Shown one piece after another: positions 1 through 8,170 of a stretch of 64,000 bases of DNA. Under the pieces are notes generated by a model. It had not been told where the DNA came from. It searched no databases and saw nothing but the letters and a program-made list of their open reading frames with translations. The stretch is taken from the NCBI RefSeq assembly GCF_001635685.1, contig NZ_LWFF01000313.1, positions 36,110 through 100,109 of the forward strand, read 5' to 3'. Within the stretch, counting starts at the first letter, position 1; every line of letters starts with the position of its first letter. The DNA comes from Erythrobacter sp. HI0063 (lineage in GTDB: Bacteria > Pseudomonadota > Alphaproteobacteria > Sphingomonadales > Sphingomonadaceae). The translations under genes and the position numbers were made by a program.

Positions 1-659
1 CCGTCGGCGACATGGCCGAAGGCGTTCTTCGAGGATTCGGTGTCGAAGGGATAGAAATCGGCCGGTCCCGCCAGGCTGACGATGCCTGCAACGCTGTCGC
101 GCGGGACGCCTGCCGCGCGCAGGAATTGCGGATCGAGTGCGAGCATCAGGACATTATATGCGCCTGCGGAATGGCCGATCAGGATCGTGCGCCCGGCATC
201 GACATTCATCTCGTCTGCCCGGCTGCGCACCCAGGCAAGGCCAGCGGCACTGTCCTCCAGCATGGCGGGATAGCGCCCTTCCGGCACCAGCCGATAGCCG
301 ACCAGAGCCGTTGCGATTCCTCGCTCTCCCAGACTGCGCGCGACGAAGCGGTAATCCTCCGGCGCGCCCGAATTCCAGCCGCCGCCATGGATGAACACGG
401 CGAGCGGGAAGCCGCCCGCAGGCGCTTCGCCTTCCGGCACCCAGATTTCGGCACGCTGCGCTTCGGCCGGGCCGTAGTTGCCCCGTGCCGCCAATTCGAC
501 ATCGCGATCGCGAGGAAAGCGCGCGTCGATCCAGTCGAGCGTGCCTGCCGATCCTGCCGCCACGGCCCAGCGCCACAGGGCAAAGCCCCCCAGCGCCAGC
601 AGCGCGATCACGATCAGGGTCCAGCCCATCTTTCCCGGTCTCCGCCGTGTTGCGCTCAT
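1..659 (-). CDS. alpha/beta hydrolase (carboxylesterase-like), C-terminus beyond window
   Basis: About 219 N-terminal residues are visible; the C-terminus, including the catalytic His, is outside the window. One hydrophobic segment at about residues 12-30 suggests a membrane-anchored or exported enzyme. An HGGGW oxyanion-hole motif near residue 88 and a GHSAG nucleophile elbow near residue 165 place it in the hormone-sensitive-lipase/BD-FAE-like alpha/beta hydrolases that cleave short esters. The ATG overlaps the stop of the APP1-like gene upstream by four bases (ATGA), so the two are probably translationally coupled. Substrate is unknown. Confidence 0.88.
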   Translation of the reverse strand, partial: MSATRRRPGKMGWTLIVIALLALGGFALWRWAVAAGSAGTLDWIDARFPRDRDVELAARGNYGPAEAQRAEIWVPEGEAPAGGFPLAVFIHGGGWNSGAPEDYRFVARSLGERGIATALVGYRLVPEGRYPAMLEDSAAGLAWVRSRADEMNVDAGRTILIGHSAGAYNVLMLALDPQFLRAAGVPRDSVAGIVSLAGPADFYPFDTESSKNAFGHVAD

Positions 660-1801
660 ATCGCCCCCTCTTCCGCCGCGACCGTATCGCCTTTTCCGGT
701 CCGGTCCACCATGCGAACGATCTCTTCCGCCTCGCCGTCCTGCGACAGCCCGATCGAGCCGAGAAACTGGTGGCCGGTCTCGTAATCGTCGCCGAGCCAC
801 AACGGCACGTTCGCCGATTCGATCGTCGCCTTCGCCTCGCGCTCTTCGGGCGTGAAGGGATCGCCCGCGCGGCGGATGAAGACCGCGCGAATGCGACCGG
901 GATGGTCGGCCACGACCTTGGCGAAAGCCACGAGATCGCCCTGCGTATCGTCACCGATCAGAGCGAAGCGCATATCGGGATAGGTTTCGATGATCCGGTG
1001 GATCGCTTCCGTCTTATGCGCGCCATGGCTGCCCGATCCGAAGGTTTCGCGGTTCAGCCCCCAATCGCGCAGCATCAGCGGGCCGAGCGGCAATTTGCGG
1101 CTCTTCATGAAGGCGACGAGATAGGAAAACAGGTTCCAGGGGCTGGAGCTGACATAGAAGAAGGGATGGTGCGTCGCGGGCAGGCGCTCGCCCGCCGAAC
1201 CGTCCCCTTCCATCAGAACCGCGCCGCCGCCCAATGCCGTGTAGAACACGTCCGCCTGGGGTACGAGCAGGCGCTCGTCGGGCATCTGCATCAGGACGCG
1301 CCGCCAGTTGCGGGCGATGGCGCGCAGATTGCCGCTAATGCCGGTTTCGATCACCGTATCGTCGATATCGCTGATGACGCCCAGCGCAGCATCGCGCCCG
1401 GGAACGAGCACATGCCCGTCCACCGCCTGTCCGCCCTCGCGATTGTCCCAGTGAAAAGTGACCACCTCCCACACCGTGGTTTCGGACAGGTCGGCGGGCG
1501 GATCGAGCGCGATGTCGAAATGGGCATAGCCCTCATCGTCGGTCAGGGCGCGATGGCGGTGATTTCGTCCGTCGGCGTGGCGCAGTTCCAGCTCGACCGT
1601 CACGTCCGCCACTTCGCGCGAAGCGAACTGGGCGATCATGGTGCGAAAGGCCTGCCAGCGCCCGCTGGCCCGGAACCGCGCACTTGCGTCGCGCTTGCCC
1701 GAACGAAGGGCGCGGCATGAAATCGTCAGGCGGTCGCGATTGCGAAAGCCGAAATAGGGCTGGATGCGGATCGGAGGCGCGCGAAACGGAGCGATGGGCA
1801 T
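656..1801 (-). CDS. APP1-like phosphatidate phosphatase domain protein (DUF2183)
   Basis: A 381-residue protein. The VISDIDDTVIETG motif near residue 140 is the HAD-type DxDxT catalytic loop of the App1/DUF2183 family, and a later IGDDTQGD segment near residue 290 supplies the second acidic cluster. Known family members dephosphorylate phosphatidic acid to diacylglycerol. The first 130 residues form a beta-rich region common to bacterial members. It overlaps the downstream hydrolase by four bases, suggesting a small lipid-metabolism operon. The family is assigned with good confidence; the substrate in this organism is inferred. Confidence 0.88.
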   Translation of the reverse strand: MPIAPFRAPPIRIQPYFGFRNRDRLTISCRALRSGKRDASARFRASGRWQAFRTMIAQFASREVADVTVELELRHADGRNHRHRALTDDEGYAHFDIALDPPADLSETTVWEVVTFHWDNREGGQAVDGHVLVPGRDAALGVISDIDDTVIETGISGNLRAIARNWRRVLMQMPDERLLVPQADVFYTALGGGAVLMEGDGSAGERLPATHHPFFYVSSSPWNLFSYLVAFMKSRKLPLGPLMLRDWGLNRETFGSGSHGAHKTEAIHRIIETYPDMRFALIGDDTQGDLVAFAKVVADHPGRIRAVFIRRAGDPFTPEEREAKATIESANVPLWLGDDYETGHQFLGSIGLSQDGEAEEIVRMVDRTGKGDTVAAEEGAI

Positions 1802-1870
1802 GAGGCGGCGCTAGCGGCCTGCGCCAGCGCTGTTAAGTCTTCGCGCCTTCGAGTTTCGCGAAGAGCGCCG

Positions 1871-3682
1871 TCAGGCGAGCTTGCGCGCAGCGCGCTCGAT
1901 CAGCGCGATATCCTCGGGCACTTCCCCGATCACATCGAGCGTCCCGGTCTCGTCCCTGCGGATCACGACGAGCGCGAATTCCGGGCCGTCGGGCGCGAGG
2001 TCGGCCAGATCGATCGGGTCCATCCGGCGGAGGATTTCCGCCAGCTCCGCGCGCACCGCAGGCGCGTCCAGCGCGGGCTTGCCCGCTTCTTCGCGGCGCA
2101 GGCGGCGTTCTTCGCGCACCACGCCCTTGAGCCCGCCTTCGGCTTCCATGAGGAATCGGGCGAGCGAGCCGCGTGCAAGCTTGGTGCGATGGGCATGCGA
2201 CAGCACTGCGGCATATTCGGTCAGGCGGGTCTTGTCGTAATCGGCGCCGAAGACCAGTTTGACCACCGGAGTCATCGGCGCGCGATCCTGCACGGTCAGG
2301 CCGTTATCGGCGATGATTTCGGCAAAGCCTTCGGGATCCGATTGCGCTTCCAGGCTGAAATCGTAGGCGCGCCCGACAGCGTTGTAGAGGGCGGTCCGGC
2401 TGCGGTCTTCGCTCGACTGTGCGGCATGGGCCAGGTCGCGCGCTTCGGCGAGGCAGTCGTAAAGGCCTTCAGGTTCGCTGTGGTCCAGCTCGACGGGCGC
2501 CGCCTCTTCGAACGGCTCGACCACCGGTTCGGGCTCGTAGGCCTGGGGGATCGGCGCCGCGGAAGGCTCGGGGAAGTCGCCCATGGTGTTCTGGGACGGC
2601 ATGATCACTTCGCTCGCGCGCCGCGTGCCGCGCGACACCAGCGAGGCGAGGCCTAGACCGACGCCATCGTCGGCCAGCGGATCGACGACATCGTCGACAT
2701 CCTCGTAATCGGGTTCGTCCCATTCCTCGGCCAAGCCGTAATCGCTTGCGCGCTCGCCTATCGCCCAGCTTTCACTGTCGTCGCTTTCAGCCTCTTCGCC
2801 GGACGGATCCGGCTCGTTTTCCGCTTCTGCCGCGTAATCGGGTGTGGGCAGAGCAGGGCGCTTGATGCGGGCGGGCCGATCTGGCGAAGCGGTGCCGAAG
2901 GATGGGCGAGGAAGCATATCCACCGCGGCGTCGGGTTCGTCTTCGCTCTCGTCTTGGCTCGGGGCAAAAGTGCCCAGTTCGAGCACGTCGTCGGGCGCTT
3001 CGTTCGGCAGAGAAACCCCTTCCAGGGCCTGGCCGATTTCCAGCAGCAATTCGTCGGCCATCGCCTGGTCGGCGAGTTCCTTCCAATTGATGACGCCGTA
3101 GATGAAGTCGATCTTCGCAGGCTCGCCCGTGGCGCGATTGTCGTCCGGCTCGCTTGAATAGGGAAGCAGGATACCGCGATAAAGCGCGGTGTTGCCACGC
3201 TCGTTCAGAAACTCCGCCTCGAACCCGATGGGGGCCTGGTTCGCGAGGATCTGCATGTAATGATCGGTAATCCGGCTCAGCAGCGATCGGCTGGGCACGT
3301 CCGACAGGCGCGCCATTGCGTCATCGGCGCTACATTCCTTGGCCAGTTCCGCTCCGATATGGCGCAGCACCGGATCGTCCAGCCCGTCGGAGAAATCGAG
3401 CAGCACCGAATAGGGGCCGAAATCCTCGATCGATTCGGGGTCGAGCGTGTCGATCGAGGGAAAGGCGTTGTCGCCAAGCTGGCTCGCCCAGAGATTGTAG
3501 GCGCGCACCTGCATGCGGCGCTCGTCCTGTCCGACCGGGCTGGGCGGCCCGAAATCGTCGCTGTCGTCGTCTTCGTAGGCGCTCTCGTCGTCGAGATCGA
3601 AGGGATCGGCGAGCGGATCGCTGTGCCGATCGGGTTCGAAGCCCCCGTCATGCGCGCCGAATTCGCCGCCAAGCCTGTCCAT
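1871..3682 (-). CDS. large acidic protein with N-terminal PAS_5-like domain
   Basis: A 603-residue, strongly acidic protein. After an Asp-rich N-terminus, residues about 55-240 contain a segment (RAYNLWASQLGD, then LDPESIEDFGPY and VLLDFSDG) resembling the PAS_5 family found in alphaproteobacteria, where a conserved Trp is followed by a proline-containing strand. A long low-complexity acidic linker (about 240-400) follows, then a helical charged C-terminal domain (about 410-603). There are no membrane segments and no catalytic motif that I recognise. It is monocistronic, with 69 bases to the next gene. Function unknown; a sensory or scaffold role would be a guess. Confidence 0.75.
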   Translation of the reverse strand: MDRLGGEFGAHDGGFEPDRHSDPLADPFDLDDESAYEDDDSDDFGPPSPVGQDERRMQVRAYNLWASQLGDNAFPSIDTLDPESIEDFGPYSVLLDFSDGLDDPVLRHIGAELAKECSADDAMARLSDVPSRSLLSRITDHYMQILANQAPIGFEAEFLNERGNTALYRGILLPYSSEPDDNRATGEPAKIDFIYGVINWKELADQAMADELLLEIGQALEGVSLPNEAPDDVLELGTFAPSQDESEDEPDAAVDMLPRPSFGTASPDRPARIKRPALPTPDYAAEAENEPDPSGEEAESDDSESWAIGERASDYGLAEEWDEPDYEDVDDVVDPLADDGVGLGLASLVSRGTRRASEVIMPSQNTMGDFPEPSAAPIPQAYEPEPVVEPFEEAAPVELDHSEPEGLYDCLAEARDLAHAAQSSEDRSRTALYNAVGRAYDFSLEAQSDPEGFAEIIADNGLTVQDRAPMTPVVKLVFGADYDKTRLTEYAAVLSHAHRTKLARGSLARFLMEAEGGLKGVVREERRLRREEAGKPALDAPAVRAELAEILRRMDPIDLADLAPDGPEFALVVIRRDETGTLDVIGEVPEDIALIERAARKLA

Positions 3683-3789
3683 CGCCGGTACCGCCCCAAT
3701 TCCATTGCAAATCAGGGTCCGCTTGTGGCGCGTGCGTGGTAAAGATACGATTAAACATGCCGGGGGCGAAAGCGTCGGCCCGTGTCGCT

Positions 3790-4257
3790 TCAGAGCATAT
3801 ACCGCATCTTGATCGGCAGAGTGCGCGGCGCGCGATCGATCTGGACCGCCGCATCGTCGAAAACCGGCGGGCCCATCTGCACTTTCGCATCGCGCGAGAA
3901 GCCGAATCCCTCCTTGGGCATCATGCCCAGCGCCCGATCGGCCTTGCCGTTCGCGTTCTCGTCATGGAGCAGCGCCACGGCATAACGGCCCGGTATGACA
4001 TCGGCGAAACGCACGGTGACCGTGCCGCCATGCGCGTCCACGATCGCGCTATAGGCATGCGCATCGCCGCGGCATTTGGGAAAGCGCGCCGGATCGCGAG
4101 TCATGCAGGCTCTCACCACGCCCTTCGCATTGCGCAGATCGCTGATCGCAAGCGTGACGGTGGTGCCCGTGTCCGCCGTCGCCTGCGGCGCCGCACCCGC
4201 CACGAGACATGCCGCCAGCGGAAGCGCCGCCAGTCTAAGGCCGCTCCGCGCCGTCAT
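3790..4257 (-). CDS. DUF2141-family secreted protein
   Basis: A 155-residue protein with a signal peptide (hydrophobic residues about 6-26 ending in an Ala-rich cleavage site). The mature part has the DUF2141 pattern: a beta strand with ISDLRNAKGVV, then PGRYAVALLHDENANGKAD, where the DENxNGK turn is characteristic. I chose the ATG at 4257 because it gives a clean signal peptide and overlaps the desaturase stop by four bases (ATGA); an upstream in-frame start at 4329 would add 24 non-signal residues. Family function is unknown; it is probably periplasmic. A second DUF2141-like gene lies at 13698-14201. Confidence 0.85.
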   Translation of the reverse strand: MTARSGLRLAALPLAACLVAGAAPQATADTGTTVTLAISDLRNAKGVVRACMTRDPARFPKCRGDAHAYSAIVDAHGGTVTVRFADVIPGRYAVALLHDENANGKADRALGMMPKEGFGFSRDAKVQMGPPVFDDAAVQIDRAPRTLPIKMRYML

Positions 4258-4973
4258 GCGTTGGGACTCAGGCCCCGATCGGTCCCGCACAAGCGATCCC
4301 AGAAGCGAAAATACAGTCCGTAATTGCATCGATACTCTTCATGATGACGCTGGTGATGGCTCGCCGTTATCAGCCACCCGCCTAATTTCGAATGAACCAG
4401 ACGGCGCGGAAACATCTCCCACCCCATATGGTTGGTCACGCCCATCACCGTCATCACGCCGAGCACCACGCCCAGCATCGCGACATGGATCGGGATGAGG
4501 AAGACCAGCGCCGGGATCACCACGGCCCCGGTCAGCGCCTCGTAAGGGTGGAAGCTCATCGCCGCCCAGGCGGTGGGCGGGCGGCTTGCATGGTGGACCG
4601 CGTGCATCTTTCGAAACACCTTGGGGCGGTGCATCCAGCGGTGGGTCCAGTAGAACCAGGTGTCGTGCGCGAAGAGGTAAAGCAGCACCGAAACTGGCGC
4701 GTACCAGAGCGGATAGGCGCTCCAGTCCTCGTAGATGCGCGTCCATCCCCGCTCCTGCCAGCCCCAGGCGACCAGGCCCGCTGGTATGCCGAAAACGGCC
4801 GCCGATACCAGCGACCAGCCGATCTCGCGCCGCATCTGCGGGCCGAGCCGGTCGTGGATGCCCGGCACCCGCCGCGCGCTGATCCAGGCGAACAGGCCGC
4901 TCGACGCGAAATAGCGCACAGCGACGATCGCGGTCATCGAAAGGACGGAGAGGAGGATGGCGAGCGACGTCAC
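4254..4973 (-). CDS. sterol desaturase / fatty acid hydroxylase family protein
   Basis: An integral membrane di-iron enzyme of about 239 residues. Three histidine clusters are visible: HDTWFYWTHRWMH, HAVHHASRP and HHQRHHEE, as expected for the fatty-acid hydroxylase superfamily, which hydroxylates or desaturates lipids using oxygen. Hydrophobic segments lie before and between the clusters. I chose the GTG at 4973 because it starts a transmembrane segment; further upstream the frame runs antisense into the MmcB gene and is Arg-rich. An internal ATG at 4937 is an alternative. It is coupled to the DUF2141 gene. The substrate could be a carotenoid, hopanoid or fatty acid. Confidence 0.85.
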   Translation of the reverse strand: MTSLAILLSVLSMTAIVAVRYFASSGLFAWISARRVPGIHDRLGPQMRREIGWSLVSAAVFGIPAGLVAWGWQERGWTRIYEDWSAYPLWYAPVSVLLYLFAHDTWFYWTHRWMHRPKVFRKMHAVHHASRPPTAWAAMSFHPYEALTGAVVIPALVFLIPIHVAMLGVVLGVMTVMGVTNHMGWEMFPRRLVHSKLGGWLITASHHQRHHEEYRCNYGLYFRFWDRLCGTDRGLSPNA

Positions 4974-5025
4974 GGCGCCGCTATGCCGCAATCCTGCCGT
5001 AACGAGAAGGGCTTGCGCCGATTCG

Positions 5026-5559
5026 TCAGGCGATGTCGCCGGTTCCCCACGGTGCGCATTCGGGATCGGCGGCAACGGTGAGGCGCCGCAGCGCCGTGCG
5101 CGACAAGCGCTCGATCTCCACCTTGCGCCGCGCTGCGGCCAGCGGATTGAGCGGCGCGGGCCGCAGGATTTCCGCATCGTAGCCATCCGCCACGATCACG
5201 CCGCAGCAATCGGGTCGATAATCCTCGCTGTCGAGCGGGCTGCGATCGAGGCCCGGCGGGACACCCCAGAAGAACCGGTCGCAATGGTCGAGATAGTCGG
5301 GCCATTTCCCATCGCCGAGCAGATCGCCGCGCTGCACCTTGACCTCCACGATCACGACCCGGCCTTTCGCATCGACACCCATCAGATCGGCGCGCCGCCC
5401 GTTGCGCAGCGGCATTTCGGGCAGGCACCAGATGCCGTTGCGCGCAAACAGCCGCATGATCCCGCGGCACACATCGCGCGCGATCGGAGCATCGGCTGAA
5501 TCGTCGAGCGGGGTGTTCGAGCGCTCCGGCGATCGGGCGAGGGCGGCTGATTCGGGCAT
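5026..5559 (-). CDS. mmcB: MmcB-family DNA repair protein
   Basis: A 177-residue protein matching the MmcB family of alphaproteobacterial DNA-damage proteins. The core GRRADLMGVDAKGRVVIVEVK has the D...ExK spacing of a PD-(D/E)xK nuclease fold, followed by a conserved KWPDYLDHCDRFFWGVP stretch. The start at 5559 is preferred over the longer frame from 5595 because a perfect GTTC-N7-GTTC LexA box lies at 5573-5587, which would otherwise be inside the coding region. In Caulobacter mmcB is induced by mitomycin C; SOS control here is inferred from the box. Confidence 0.87.
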   Translation of the reverse strand: MPESAALARSPERSNTPLDDSADAPIARDVCRGIMRLFARNGIWCLPEMPLRNGRRADLMGVDAKGRVVIVEVKVQRGDLLGDGKWPDYLDHCDRFFWGVPPGLDRSPLDSEDYRPDCCGVIVADGYDAEILRPAPLNPLAAARRKVEIERLSRTALRRLTVAADPECAPWGTGDIA

Positions 5560-5572
5560 GGCGCTTTGGCTG

Positions 5573-5587
5573 GAACAAAATGCGAAC
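5573..5587 (-). promoter_or_regulatory. LexA (SOS) box upstream of mmcB
   Basis: On the minus strand the sequence reads GTTCGCATTTTGTTC, a perfect match to the alphaproteobacterial LexA direct repeat GTTC-N7-GTTC. It ends 13 bases before the mmcB ATG, so bound LexA would cover the promoter or initiation region. Confidence 0.82.
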
Positions 5588-5607
5588 CAGGTCAAGCGCG
5601 CGTGAGG

Positions 5608-6027
5608 CTATGCCGCCAGCCGGTCGGGCTCCAGCACGGCCAGGATCGCAGCCCGCGCGCCATGGAATTCGCGCCACAGGGTCAGGGCCGCAGGCGTTGT
5701 GTCGGCCCCGGTTCCTGCCGCCACGATCAGCGCGCGCAGGCCGGTCTGCATGACGTAGGCCAGATCCTCGATCCCGGTCGCGATCTCTTCGCCGCGCCAC
5801 CCCGCCACTTGCGATGCCCGCGCCGGGAATTGCGCGATGGCGGGATCGAAGCTTTCGTGGCCAAGCTGCGCGAGTTCGGCAACGGCATCGGCCGCCGCGT
5901 GCACCGCTTCCCACCGCGCGGCGAGCAATTCGGCACGCGCGGTGTCGGCTCCGCCATCGGGGGCGGCGCCAAGCGGCGGAAGCATGGTCGCTCCGGCCAG
6001 ATCGAATTCGTGATTGATCGCGGACAT
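5608..6027 (-). CDS. conserved hypothetical protein, Ala-rich helical
   Basis: A 139-residue protein rich in Ala and Glu, predicted mostly helical, with no signal peptide, membrane segment or recognised motif. It lies just upstream of the mmcB SOS box on the same strand, 20 bases from the box, and downstream of the tRNA-Arg promoter region on the opposite strand. The codon pattern matches its neighbours, which supports it being real. Function unknown. Confidence 0.6.
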   Translation of the reverse strand: MSAINHEFDLAGATMLPPLGAAPDGGADTARAELLAARWEAVHAAADAVAELAQLGHESFDPAIAQFPARASQVAGWRGEEIATGIEDLAYVMQTGLRALIVAAGTGADTTPAALTLWREFHGARAAILAVLEPDRLAA

Positions 6028-6152
6028 GGACGAAAGAGTAGCGCGAACAGGCTTACCGAATTCCTAAGAGCTGATTCGCCGGGGCCGATCGGCGGCCAGG
6101 GCACGAAGCCTCTGGCGCCCAGCCCCCGCCTTTGCTAGAGGCCCGCCGCTCG

Positions 6153-6229
<77 letters not shown>

Positions 6230-6266
6230 GCTTCATTCGATGGTTTGGACGTTTGCGGCTGATTGT

Positions 6267-7580
6267 TCATGCAGTCGGAACCCTGATATATCCTTTCAGG
6301 ACGCCTCCCCTTCGTTTGAAGCGCAGCAGGTTCAGCGCAAGTGCGAGCAGGCAAACTGCCCAGAAGATCGCGACGAACGGCGCTCCATTTCCCATGGCCA
6401 GGCGCGACAACAGCGTCGCAGCGACTCCGGCGGGTACTCCGACTACAAAGCCCCACCACGCCGCGCGAAGAAGTTCCGATGGCCTTGCGGCCCGTTCGCG
6501 CTTGTCGAGCCAGATGAACGTGCCGGTCGCGACCACCACCGTCATCGCCAGGCCGAAGAGAATGTAAGCGATCTTGACCGGCAGCCCGCCGTAATTGCCG
6601 AAATGGAGATTATAGGTGGACGCGGCCAATTGTTGCCCCACCGTCCCATCCGCCAGGCCGACGGTGCCGCGAAACTCGCCCTTGCCGGAAAAGGCATAGT
6701 ATTCGCCGAAGATCAGGCGCCGGGGATGTTCGGCGATAATCTGGACGTGCTGGCCCGCAGTGCCCGGATCGTGCAGGATCACGTAATAGGGAATGGTCTG
6801 CGGGAATTCGCGCTCCATGAAGGCGAGTGCAGGCGTGACGTCCGCGATCGGCGCGGGCGCAGGATCGCCTTCGGGCTCGGCGCCGAATACCGGAGCAAGC
6901 GCCGCTTCGCTGTCGCCACCATAGCCGCTCGACGCAAGACCGACCCCCGAAATGTAGAACAGTCCGATCATCGCTCCTGTGAGCGCAATCGCCAGAGCGA
7001 AGGGAATGGTCCACACTGCCAGCCGGTTGTGCCAGTCGAGCGTGGCGACAGCGTCCGCCCTGCGCGCACGAAGCCGGAAGGCGTCGCGGAAGATGCGCGG
7101 GTGGGCGACAATACCGGAGATGGTGAGCGCGACCAGCATGGCGCCGAAAAGTCCCACGAGCGACATTCCGATCACTGCGGGCAGATTGAGGCGATAATGC
7201 AGTGCCAACAGAAACTCGGCCCAGGCGTTTTCTTCCGGCATCGCGATGGCGCCGCTCCGGTCGATATGCACCGCTTGCGTATCGGTGGTGATCGTGGCGC
7301 GCGGCAGATCCCGGGTTGGCAGATGGACGTAGAGATGCGTGGTGGTCGGGCGATCGCTTTCGGCGGCGAGCACGTTCTCGATACCGCGCTGAACGCTGGC
7401 AGGTGCGATGGCGGTCATTTCAGGCGCGTCGTGCTGTTCGAGCCTTTGCCACTCTTCGTACAGGACGATCGCGGTGCCGGTGGCGCAGATCAGATAGAGC
7501 AGTGCGCAGCAGATCAGGCCCAGCGCCGAATGCGCCGAGATCGCCTTGCGAACGGTCTGTTTGGATAGTGCGATGGTCAT
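6267..7580 (-). CDS. PepSY-associated transmembrane protein (putative ferric-siderophore reductase type)
   Basis: A 437-residue membrane protein. The first segment (about residues 12-35) is followed by a periplasmic domain, then segments near 145-170, 195-220 and 340-365, and two more near the C-terminus. The ALHYRLNLP and LDWHNRLAVW segments carry the paired histidines typical of PepSY_TM proteins, which are thought to reduce ferric siderophores at the inner membrane. It is last in a minus-strand operon with a TonB receptor and a small membrane protein, overlapping the latter by four bases. That context supports an iron-acquisition role. Confidence 0.87.
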   Translation of the reverse strand: MTIALSKQTVRKAISAHSALGLICCALLYLICATGTAIVLYEEWQRLEQHDAPEMTAIAPASVQRGIENVLAAESDRPTTTHLYVHLPTRDLPRATITTDTQAVHIDRSGAIAMPEENAWAEFLLALHYRLNLPAVIGMSLVGLFGAMLVALTISGIVAHPRIFRDAFRLRARRADAVATLDWHNRLAVWTIPFALAIALTGAMIGLFYISGVGLASSGYGGDSEAALAPVFGAEPEGDPAPAPIADVTPALAFMEREFPQTIPYYVILHDPGTAGQHVQIIAEHPRRLIFGEYYAFSGKGEFRGTVGLADGTVGQQLAASTYNLHFGNYGGLPVKIAYILFGLAMTVVVATGTFIWLDKRERAARPSELLRAAWWGFVVGVPAGVAATLLSRLAMGNGAPFVAIFWAVCLLALALNLLRFKRRGGVLKGYIRVPTA

Positions 7581-8170
7581 ACCGTACCGTTCTGGAGCAG
7601 GAGGAAGGGTGCCGAAACGGCGGCAACGCCCATCACCAAGGCGCATTGCCTTATGCGCCGCGACATCATCAGCAGCGCGAAGGAGAGGATGGGCCAGGCG
7701 ATCGGAACGGTTGCGAGGACGGCGACATTGCCATCCGCCTCCGCGCCTCCGGCCATCAGGACCATGGCTCTCACGGCGAGCGCCAGCAGCACGCTCGCGG
7801 CCAATGAAATCGGCCCGGCAAGCGCGAAGGTGACCAAGCCCGATCGCCGTTCGGGGGCGGTCTCTTCGATAGTCCGGGGGCTGGTCCTGGCGATTTTCGC
7901 CCGCCCCTTTGTCGCCCTCCCTTTGCGTGCCGGCTTGGCCGCCGCAAAAGCGAGCACGACGAATGCGGCGAACATGATGACGAGCACGGTGGCGGCGATC
8001 CCCCACTCTCCCGCAGCGGCGTCGCCTGCGAGAACCGCGGCCAACAGTGCGCCCCAACCGGCGATGTTCCACGCTCTCGAACGGGCAGGCCGTTCCCAGG
8101 ACAGGCGCAGGACGGCTACGCCGGCGATTGCCAGCGCAGCCGCCATCCAGAGCAGGGCATCGCTTCCCAT
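7577..8170 (-). CDS. small multi-pass membrane protein of the siderophore operon
   Basis: A 197-residue protein with hydrophobic segments at about residues 5-22, 37-52, 58-75, 113-135, 145-163 and 175-192. A basic, Lys/Arg-rich loop at about 78-108 is probably cytoplasmic. Its start overlaps the TonB-receptor stop by one base and its stop overlaps the PepSY gene start by four, so all three are probably co-translated. I recognise no named family with certainty; equivalent genes often sit between TonB receptors and PepSY proteins. An inner-membrane partner in iron uptake is inferred. Confidence 0.72.
   Translation of the reverse strand: MGSDALLWMAAALAIAGVAVLRLSWERPARSRAWNIAGWGALLAAVLAGDAAAGEWGIAATVLVIMFAAFVVLAFAAAKPARKGRATKGRAKIARTSPRTIEETAPERRSGLVTFALAGPISLAASVLLALAVRAMVLMAGGAEADGNVAVLATVPIAWPILSFALLMMSRRIRQCALVMGVAAVSAPFLLLQNGTV

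Noticed and set aside
154..954. Long Arg-rich minus-strand frame across the hydrolase and APP1-like genes
   Set aside because: It is a shadow: the hydrolase with HGGGW and GHSAG and the APP1 DIDDT motif are in other frames covering the same bases.
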